Assembly (NCBI GenBank): GCA_013043945.1 | Contig: JABEUW010000104.1 | Location: 1 to 20,946 of the forward strand | Origin: Vulcanimicrobiota bacterium | GTDB lineage: Bacteria > Vulcanimicrobiota > Vulcanimicrobiia > Vulcanimicrobiales > Vulcanimicrobiaceae | Length of the DNA stretch: 20,946 nucleotides | Reading direction: 5' to 3' | Part shown: positions 15,283 to 20,946 of the stretch, piece after piece | Numbering within the stretch: the first letter of the stretch is position 1 | Layout of the letters: each line of letters opens with the position of its first letter | Translations under genes and position numbers: made by a program | The notes under the pieces: generated by a model | Databases searched by the model: none | What the model was told of the DNA's origin: nothing | What the model saw: the letters and a program-made list of their open reading frames with translations, nothing else

Positions 15283-15288
15283 CCGACG

Positions 15289-16710
15289 ATGGCGAAGCGC
15301 CCCGACTTCGAAGTGAGCGCCGATATGCGGCTGCTCGAACTCCAGCGTCAGGCCGCAGGAGCCCCGGTTCGCGAAACGCGCTGGGAACCGCGTTCCGCCG
15401 ATCTCGACGAACTTGAAGATGCCCCGCATGTCGCCGAGGCACCCACCGCACCATCGACCGGAGCGGTGCTCCACCTCGCGCTCGCGGCGGGGCCGGAACG
15501 CGGCCTCATCCCCGGCGCACTCGTGAGCGTGACCCTGGCGCTCTCGAACGATGGTGGCGTACCCGCCGAAGGCGTTCTCCTCTCGCTCCCACTGCCGGCG
15601 GCCGCGCGCTATCGCAGCGGAACGCTGCAACGCGATGCCCGCCCGCTCGACGACGAACGCAGCGAGGAGCTCTTCGGCGAAGGGCTCGCCATCGGCGCGC
15701 TCGCTCCCGGCGAGCGTTGCACGATCTCGTACCGCATTGAGGTCGGTGCCGGCGTAACCCCGCTGCTCTTATTGCCGCATGCGCGCTCGCTCAATGCCGC
15801 CGTCATCGGCGCTCGCCCGCTGCGCCTCGCTCGCGGCGGCAGTGGGACGGCCTTCTCTGCTGCCGTACGGAGCGAACTTGCAGATATCCCAGCACCGGCA
15901 CCCTCGGAGCCTGCCGTCGAGCTGCCGATCTACGAACTCGACGAGGAGGAACAACTCGAGTACGAAGCGACCGCAGCGGCGCTCTCAACCGCGGCGCCTC
16001 CGTTCGTTCAAACCGCCGAAGCCGCGCCTCCAGAGCCCGCTCCAGAGCCCGCTCCCGCGCCCGCTCCGCTCGCGCGCAGCGCCCCCGCGCTCCATCGCCG
16101 CCTCGACCGCGCCTCGGTCGCATTCTTCGAGCGCTCCTTTGCCGCGGGTCGCGGTGCGACGCTCGTCGCGCACGCCCTTTTCGCCTCCGCACTCGCCTGC
16201 GTCGACGGCGAAGCCTCCTCGCTGCTCGCCCATCTCGATCGCCAAGCAGCGCTACTCCACCGCATCACGCTTCACGCCAAAATCGGACGTGCGGAGAAGC
16301 TCGCCTCCTACGCGGGCGAGGCGTTCGTCCCCACCATCGCCGTCGATCTGCCGCCCCCCTCGCCGGCAAAGGATGAGATCGTCCTTACCCTCGAGGTCAC
16401 CGATGCCGTGCGCGAACGGATCGCGAGCGCGATCGGCGGAGATCGCCCGTGGGATTTCCATCGCGCTCGCCGTCTCGAACTCGCGTTGATGGCCGATTCG
16501 ATCCTCGGAGGCTCGCCGAACGAACGCGAGGCAGCGATCGACCGCGATGCGCTCGCGGAGTATCGCTCGCTCTGGCAAGGCGCGTTGCAACGCCTCTTTG
16601 TCCGCGCGCGCCTCGAACCGAGTATCGCCGTCGTCCAAGGTAGCGATCCGGCGCTCGACGCGGCGGCACGACGCATCGTCGAACGCATGAAGCGCACGAA
16701 CGACGCCTGA
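15289..16710 (+). CDS. Uncharacterised protein with an Ig-like/DUF11-type domain and helical C-terminus
   Basis: I recognise no full-length family for this 473-residue protein. Residues about 60-180 look like an Ig-fold, DUF11-type domain (LSNDGGVPAEGVLLSLPLP, then IGALAPGERCTISYRIEV). Residues about 200-265 form an acidic, Pro/Ala/Glu-rich linker with repeated PAPEP-type units. The C-terminal 200 residues are mostly helical (FFERSFAAGRGATLVAHALF, RIVERMKRT). There is no signal peptide or membrane helix, although DUF11-type domains usually occur in exported proteins. It follows the AAA ATPase by six bases, so the ATPase may be its partner. GC is very high (43 of 60 in the line at 16081). It is convergent with the fliT-like gene. 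Confidence 0.7.
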   Translation: MAKRPDFEVSADMRLLELQRQAAGAPVRETRWEPRSADLDELEDAPHVAEAPTAPSTGAVLHLALAAGPERGLIPGALVSVTLALSNDGGVPAEGVLLSLPLPAAARYRSGTLQRDARPLDDERSEELFGEGLAIGALAPGERCTISYRIEVGAGVTPLLLLPHARSLNAAVIGARPLRLARGGSGTAFSAAVRSELADIPAPAPSEPAVELPIYELDEEEQLEYEATAAALSTAAPPFVQTAEAAPPEPAPEPAPAPAPLARSAPALHRRLDRASVAFFERSFAAGRGATLVAHALFASALACVDGEASSLLAHLDRQAALLHRITLHAKIGRAEKLASYAGEAFVPTIAVDLPPPSPAKDEIVLTLEVTDAVRERIASAIGGDRPWDFHRARRLELALMADSILGGSPNEREAAIDRDALAEYRSLWQGALQRLFVRARLEPSIAVVQGSDPALDAAARRIVERMKRTNDA

Positions 16711-16724
16711 TAGCGCCCTCGTTT

Positions 16725-17114
16725 TTACTGTTGTGAATCGAGCCCGGCGCGACGCGGCGGAATGGAATTCGCGCCGATCGAGCGCGCGTAGGCCTTAAAT
16801 TTTACGAACGTTTTCAAACGTTCGCCGAGCTCCTCGTGATAGGCGCTCAAGCGCACGATCTGCCGGTCACGAATGGCATGGATGCGTTCGAGCCGTTCGC
16901 GCACGAAGTCGTCGAAGGCCTCGTCACGATCGAGATCCTCGCGCTCGAGCTCCTTCTCTAACGCATGCGTGATCCGCCGCGCAGTACCGATCGCGGTATC
17001 CAGCCGCTCCCAGTCGTGCTCCTGCAACGCCGCTTCCAGCTCGGCGCACGAGCTTTCGAGCGCGCCGATCTCCGCGAGTGCGGCCGAACGTGCCGGGCTA
17101 TCCGACGGCAGCAA
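16725..17114 (-). CDS. FliT-like flagellar chaperone (putative)
   Basis: The 129-residue protein is highly charged, helical and probably coiled-coil (LESSCAELEAALQEHDWERL, EKELEREDLDRDEAFDDFV), without membrane segments. In many bacteria fliT follows fliD and fliS and encodes a chaperone for the FliD cap; size, composition and position fit, but I see no diagnostic sequence motif, so the call rests mainly on context. The only near-N-terminal start codon is TTG at 17114, giving a 17-base overlap with fliS. An unnamed small helical protein is the alternative. Its stop lies 14 bases from that of the convergent gene. Confidence 0.5.
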   Translation of the reverse strand: MLPSDSPARSAALAEIGALESSCAELEAALQEHDWERLDTAIGTARRITHALEKELEREDLDRDEAFDDFVRERLERIHAIRDRQIVRLSAYHEELGERLKTFVKFKAYARSIGANSIPPRRAGLDSQQ

Positions 17115-17544
17115 AGCCGCTGCTCGCAGAGGGCTCGCTATCGTCGTTCTCGGTACGCTGCAACGCCTTCCACTGCGATACGGCTTCGGCCCACGTTTTG
17201 CGATAATCGATGAAATCGGGCAGCAAGCGTTCGACGCGTGAAACGTCCTTCTGCATGTTCGCCATTACGAGTTCGTGATGCCAAAATTCGTAGACGCGAA
17301 AGAGATTGACCGAGAGCTCCCCGCCGATCTCCATGTCGAGCGCGCCCATTAATACGGCGAGGGCGCGTTGAGCGCGCAGGAGTGCACGGTGAATCCCCTC
17401 GATATCGCCGATATCAGCATGCATCTTTTCGATCGCTTGCTGCGCGGCAACGACCAAGATATCGAAAACGCGGACGATAAGATCTTCCTTCGAAGCCGTC
17501 AAGATCGCCGTCTCGACGTACTTGTCGTTTGCCGAACGCGTCAC
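17098..17544 (-). CDS. fliS: Flagellar export chaperone FliS
   Basis: FliS binds the C-terminus of flagellin in the cytoplasm, prevents premature polymerisation and delivers it to the export gate. The 148-residue helical product contains YVETAILTASKEDLIVRVFD near the N-terminus, then QRALAVLMGALDMEIGGELSVNLFRVYEF, which matches the FliS block L...LD...GG.ia.nL..lY.f. The usual family length is about 130. The frame is open to 17697, but that part is arginine/serine-rich and overlaps fliD, so I chose GTG 17544, 16 bases after the fliD stop. No strong ribosome binding site is seen. It sits in the order fliD, fliS, fliT-like. Confidence 0.87.
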   Translation of the reverse strand: MTRSANDKYVETAILTASKEDLIVRVFDILVVAAQQAIEKMHADIGDIEGIHRALLRAQRALAVLMGALDMEIGGELSVNLFRVYEFWHHELVMANMQKDVSRVERLLPDFIDYRKTWAEAVSQWKALQRTENDDSEPSASSGFAAVG

Positions 17545-17560
17545 GTGCTCGTCGTATCCC

Positions 17561-19588
17561 CTAGGTTCCCGAACCCGAACTCGAACTCGAACCACCGAAG
17601 AATGAGGAGAGCTGCGACTGCAACGATTGATACTGCGCGAGCGTCGCTTCGGTTTGCACGAACTCCTGCCGCAGGGTATTCGCTTGTTGATTCGCATTAT
17701 CTTGAATCTGCGAAACCTGCGATTGCAACTGAGTGATCTGGTTCGTGTTTTGGTTTTGGAAGGTCTGCAGGAGCGAAACCGAGGGGACTGTTCCGACGAT
17801 GCCGTTATTTAACAACGTCGGCAGCCCAGTCGCATAGGTTAGGTACGAACCGAGTTGGTTCGTAAGCCCTTGTGCGCCATTGAGGAGGTCTTGAACGGCG
17901 CTCGGATTTGCTGCCAGCGCGGTATCGAATTGCGTAACGTTCAGCGGCTGTAAGGTGCCGTCGCTTCCTTGAAAGGTCGTCGTATTGATCGCCTGCTGCC
18001 CGCTCGAGCCGGGCTGTGTCGCCTGACTGTTATAAGATAACTGCGAGAACGAACTACTAATCTGCAGCCCGATTTGGGAAAGCGAATTGTAGCCGCCGAA
18101 CGATCCACTCCCCAAGAACCCGCTGACGATATTCGTCAGTTGATCCCGGAGATTCGAAACACTGTCGACCCCGAAGAGAATGCCGCCGCCGACCGCCGGC
18201 GCGGCCTGCCCCGGCAATGCCGTGCCCTGCTGCGACTGCAGCACGATTGGCGCCTGAGTCGCGCTGTTGATCTCGCTCACCGCGGAATTATACGCCGAGA
18301 CGAAGGTGTTGAGCGCATTCACCAACTGTGAGTTGTCTTGCGCAACGGTTACGGTAAAGGGAGTCGTCGTATTTCCCGTCAGTTGTAAGGAAACACCGGG
18401 GATCGCCGTCGTTACGGTATTGCTGTTGCTGTAATAGGTCGTCGCACCGCCCGAAGGATTGGCGACCACGACTTGCGACTGCTGACCGACCGTCGTGGTC
18501 GCCCCAGCCGCCGAGGTCAGGCCGACCGCCGTCAGAAAATTGCTCGTATCGCTCGAAGAGCCGACCACGATCGATTGTGCGCCGCTGCTCTTATTGGTCA
18601 GCGAAATCGCACCAGTCTGTGCATTATAGGTCGCGACGACGCCCGCGTTACTCGCGTTAATTTTTGCCAGCACCGAAGCGAGATTATCGCCAGAGGCGGA
18701 GACGCTGATCGAGACGCCGTTAATCGTAAAATTGCCGCTGGTCACCGGGGTGACGAAGCCCGCATTCGTACCGGTCGAATCGAACGATACCGCCTGATTG
18801 ATGCCGCCGACGCCCGCGGTTCCGGTAACGCCGGTCGTCGGACCGGTGTTGTTGATCTGCGCCCCCGAAAGCCGGAGCACGTCGAGCAAGTTGCCCTGAT
18901 CGTTCGCGCTCCCGAGCGTGATGGGTTTGCTGCCGCTGAGAACGACAGCGCCTGAAGCATTCAGCGTTGCGGTAAATGATGGATCGTAAGCCCGTACCGC
19001 AGTTTGAATGTTCGTTAAGATCGTATTGAGCGACTGCGTGTTGACATCGTAACTGACCGAGACGCCGTCAACGGTGACCGAACCAGTCGATCCGGTTCCG
19101 TTGCTCGGCGTAATCGCCGCATAGGAGTCTGCGATCGGAACGGTGTTCGAGGCCTGGTTCGCATAAATACCGGCCGTCGCGGGTAAAAGATCGGTAATGG
19201 AATGCCCGGCAGTAGTGTTACTAAGAATCGAAGTCGGAGTCGCCGTCTGGACGGAATCGATCGTATATACGCCGGGAACGGCATTCCCGCCCGCGATACC
19301 GGTTGCCACGAGCGCAGCCGTGTTCGTACTCGTCGCCGAAACCGCATCGTAGACGTTCGGCTGGGAAAGTGCGCCGAGCGAGGCCTGCACGGAGGAAAGG
19401 AGATTGTTGATTTTGATCAGTTCGAGATTGGCTGCATTGAGCGTCGCGATCTGCTGATTGATCTGCGTCGTCGGCGCCAGCGTCAGCGCAGTCAACTTTT
19501 GAATGATCGAGTTATAATCGATTCCGGACACGATGCCGGGGAAAGAAATGGGGGGAACGTTCGTCCCGGGGATCTGGCTACTGGACAT
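17561..19588 (-). CDS. fliD: Flagellar filament cap protein FliD (HAP2)
   Basis: FliD is exported and caps the filament, where it helps flagellin subunits fold into place. The 675-residue protein shows the FliD N-terminal domain (FPGIVSGIDYNSIIQKLTAL, residues 16-35) and a helical C-terminal end rich in Q/N with a heptad-like coiled coil (ITQLQSQVSQIQDNANQQAN, TLAQYQSLQSQL). Between them lies a Ser/Thr/Ala/Gly-rich surface region with few charged residues. Its length exceeds that of E. coli FliD (about 470), as in several other phyla. The many Ser/Thr residues are potential glycosylation sites. AGGAAAGGAA precedes the ATG at 19588. It lies between flaG and fliS. Confidence 0.92.
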   Translation of the reverse strand: MSSSQIPGTNVPPISFPGIVSGIDYNSIIQKLTALTLAPTTQINQQIATLNAANLELIKINNLLSSVQASLGALSQPNVYDAVSATSTNTAALVATGIAGGNAVPGVYTIDSVQTATPTSILSNTTAGHSITDLLPATAGIYANQASNTVPIADSYAAITPSNGTGSTGSVTVDGVSVSYDVNTQSLNTILTNIQTAVRAYDPSFTATLNASGAVVLSGSKPITLGSANDQGNLLDVLRLSGAQINNTGPTTGVTGTAGVGGINQAVSFDSTGTNAGFVTPVTSGNFTINGVSISVSASGDNLASVLAKINASNAGVVATYNAQTGAISLTNKSSGAQSIVVGSSSDTSNFLTAVGLTSAAGATTTVGQQSQVVVANPSGGATTYYSNSNTVTTAIPGVSLQLTGNTTTPFTVTVAQDNSQLVNALNTFVSAYNSAVSEINSATQAPIVLQSQQGTALPGQAAPAVGGGILFGVDSVSNLRDQLTNIVSGFLGSGSFGGYNSLSQIGLQISSSFSQLSYNSQATQPGSSGQQAINTTTFQGSDGTLQPLNVTQFDTALAANPSAVQDLLNGAQGLTNQLGSYLTYATGLPTLLNNGIVGTVPSVSLLQTFQNQNTNQITQLQSQVSQIQDNANQQANTLRQEFVQTEATLAQYQSLQSQLSSFFGGSSSSSGSGT

Positions 19589-19624
19589 GGATTCCTTTCC
19601 TAACTGCGCCCTTCGTGCATCGCC

Positions 19625-20080
19625 TTACGCGTTGCTGTCGAGCGTCACTCCTTGATGCTGGTCAAAAAATTCGGCGATCCCGATAAGAATCTCCGGAGGA
19701 AATTGTGCGACTTCCTGATTGGTCTGCGGGTCGGAAAAAACGGTCACGATTTCGTTCGGGTGGTGCAAAACCCGATACGAGACGTTGAGCGTAACGGGAT
19801 GCGGATTCGAGGGCGGCCCGAAGAACCGCGCGACGGACGAGACCACTTTCCCGTCGCCGTTTGCCGGGGCAGGGCCAAAACCGACGGAGGGCGGAGCGCC
19901 CGATGAACTCGGGGTCCCGACCGGACCCGTCGGAGCGGGCGGAAGGCTCGCAACGGGCGGCGCTGCACCCTCGGGCGGCACTCCCTCACCGAGGTTCGGA
20001 GCGACGCCGCTCGCGCCCGCGGCGCCGACGCTTCCGGCGATCGGTGGCGGCGCAACCGCCGCAGCTGACGAGACATCCAT
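19625..20080 (-). CDS. flaG: FlaG-family protein
   Basis: FlaG proteins lie next to fliD and affect filament length in some bacteria. The last 60 residues match the family: VTLNVSYRVLHHPNEIVTVF, then DPQTNQEVAQFPPEILIGIA, which fits the pattern of a short beta region followed by EVIRQIPPE and a helix. The first 85 or so residues are an atypical Pro/Ala/Gly-rich low-complexity stretch. GAGGGGGATTTC precedes the ATG at 20080. The fliD start is 36 bases downstream, so they are probably cotranscribed. The glycosyltransferase fragment ends 56 bases upstream. Confidence 0.8.
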   Translation of the reverse strand: MDVSSAAAVAPPPIAGSVGAAGASGVAPNLGEGVPPEGAAPPVASLPPAPTGPVGTPSSSGAPPSVGFGPAPANGDGKVVSSVARFFGPPSNPHPVTLNVSYRVLHHPNEIVTVFSDPQTNQEVAQFPPEILIGIAEFFDQHQGVTLDSNA

Positions 20081-20136
20081 GTGAAATCCCCCTCAAGTAC
20101 TCTCTTCTTATTCATCGGCGCCGCACGCGGGGCAGT

Positions 20137-20940
20137 TTAGCCCGCTGGAGTGCGGCTCCGGGCCCGTTCACCGGCGAGCTGATAGGCGGTAACCGTGGCG
20201 ATGAAGGCCGTCGTTTGGTCGAAGGTGGCGCGGACGTGCGAGCGGAGAGCCTCGCGTTCCTGAGGAGCCCGCTCCCAGGCCCGAGCGAGAGCCTCCTCGA
20301 TATCGGCGTGCGCTCCAGGATCGACGACCTCGGCGAATGGACCGAAGAGCTCGCGCCCGTACCCTGCCGCGGAGAGCAACGGGAAGGCTCCCGTCGCGGC
20401 TGCGGCGACCACCGAATGAATTCCGCGCCCGGTCCAGGCGCAGTCGGCGACGACCCGCGCCCGTGCCCGAAGCCAGGCTCGATTTGCCTGGTTGAGATGG
20501 CGTTGGGGAATCCAGAGAGCGTGCACCCCCATCGACTCCATCAGCCCTTGGAACCACTGATGGTCGATGACCGGGCCGGTAAAGACGATTGGAAGCGAAC
20601 GTTTTTTTGCGGCGAGCGCCAGGGCGATCTGGTTGCAGCGCGACTCAACCGGGAGATCGCAGAGAACGAACTCGCCCTCGCCGACGAGCACGACGGCCTC
20701 TTCGCAGGACGGCGAACCTTCGACGAGCGCCGCGACCGAGATCGCGCTACCGGCCCACCCAAAGCGGCTACGCAATAAGGCTTCTTCAACCGGCCCCGAG
20801 AGGATCGCGACATCGCAGCGGCCGAGCATCGCCCGCACCCCTGCCTCCACTGCCGGGAGCGGATCGAACTCTCGCTCCGGCGCGACGCTATCGATCGAGA
20901 GCGAACGTGCGCCGAGCGCTGCAAAATAGAGATCGAACAT
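20137..20940 (-). CDS. Glycosyltransferase-like protein, GT-B/GT4 type, probably 5'-truncated by the window edge
   Basis: The visible 267 residues read like the second half of a GT-B glycosyltransferase. A strand-turn region LPIVFTGPVIDHQWFQGLME is followed by VHALWIPQRHLNQANRAWLR. Next comes AAATGAFPLLSAAGYGRELFG, where GT4 enzymes have their donor-binding glycine-rich E-x7-E region, then VVDPGAHADIEEALARAWER and a C-terminal helical tail. The frame remains open to the window edge, and GT4 enzymes are usually about 380 residues, so the ATG at 20940 is probably internal. Placement upstream of flaG and fliD suggests a flagellin or surface glycosyltransferase. A canonical donor-site glutamate pair is not clear to me. 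Confidence 0.65.
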   Translation of the reverse strand: MFDLYFAALGARSLSIDSVAPEREFDPLPAVEAGVRAMLGRCDVAILSGPVEEALLRSRFGWAGSAISVAALVEGSPSCEEAVVLVGEGEFVLCDLPVESRCNQIALALAAKKRSLPIVFTGPVIDHQWFQGLMESMGVHALWIPQRHLNQANRAWLRARARVVADCAWTGRGIHSVVAAAATGAFPLLSAAGYGRELFGPFAEVVDPGAHADIEEALARAWERAPQEREALRSHVRATFDQTTAFIATVTAYQLAGERARSRTPAG

Positions 20941-20946
20941 CGCGGC

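Noticed and set aside
17545..17697. Upstream extension of fliS
   Set aside because: It overlaps the end of fliD and encodes an Arg/Ser-rich stretch unlike FliS.
1..20946. CRISPR array, tRNA, rRNA or transposase
   Set aside because: I looked for regularly spaced repeats, tRNA-like cloverleaf segments and transposase or integrase motifs and saw none.

Overview
This is a GC-rich bacterial chromosome segment with three blocks. It encodes a flagellum (fliD, fliS, flaG) and has a bacterial-type rpsB-tsf-pyrH order. No gene fixes the phylum. The short 201-residue EF-Ts, the frequent GTG/TTG starts and the ATPase plus Ig-like-fold protein pair would fit a lesser-known GC-rich lineage such as Eremiobacterota/WPS-2, but that is only a guess.

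Block 1 (1-1690, minus strand) is housekeeping: rpsB, tsf and the first 70 codons of pyrH, with an extended -10 promoter candidate near 1801-1809.

Block 2 (1850-14232) is a sugar-modification island. A plus-strand run begins with rmlB and rmlA (dTDP-4-keto-6-deoxyglucose synthesis), a DegT-family sugar aminotransferase and a WbqC-family protein. After a 218-base gap with nested inverted repeats come an acyl carrier protein, an SDR ketoreductase, a PglD/NeuD-type acyltransferase and a GH43/GH32-like beta-propeller protein. Facing them on the minus strand are a GNAT acetyltransferase, a methyltransferase and a free-standing DltA-like adenylation enzyme, all overlapping. Two more methyltransferases (plus) and a GT2 glycosyltransferase with N-terminal repeats (minus) follow. 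There is no rmlC, rmlD or 3,4-ketoisomerase, so the predicted sugar is a dTDP-4-amino-4,6-dideoxyhexose (viosamine type) rather than rhamnose. An acyl or aminoacyl group activated on the carrier protein is a plausible decoration of the amine. From about 3610 to 14250 the base composition is visibly lower in GC than the flanks, which suggests horizontal acquisition.

Block 3 (14365-20946) holds an ExeA-like AAA ATPase and a cytoplasmic-looking protein with an Ig-like/DUF11-type domain (plus strand). Convergent to them is a flagellar filament group on the minus strand: a glycosyltransferase fragment, flaG, fliD, fliS and a fliT-like chaperone gene. Flagellar cap and chaperone genes beside a viosamine-type island match the known layout of flagellin glycosylation islands in Pseudomonas. 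The simplest overall reading is a flagellin (or surface glycan) glycosylation locus whose decorating chemistry, a split adenylation enzyme and carrier protein with a WbqC protein, differs from the described versions. The flagellin gene itself is not in the window.
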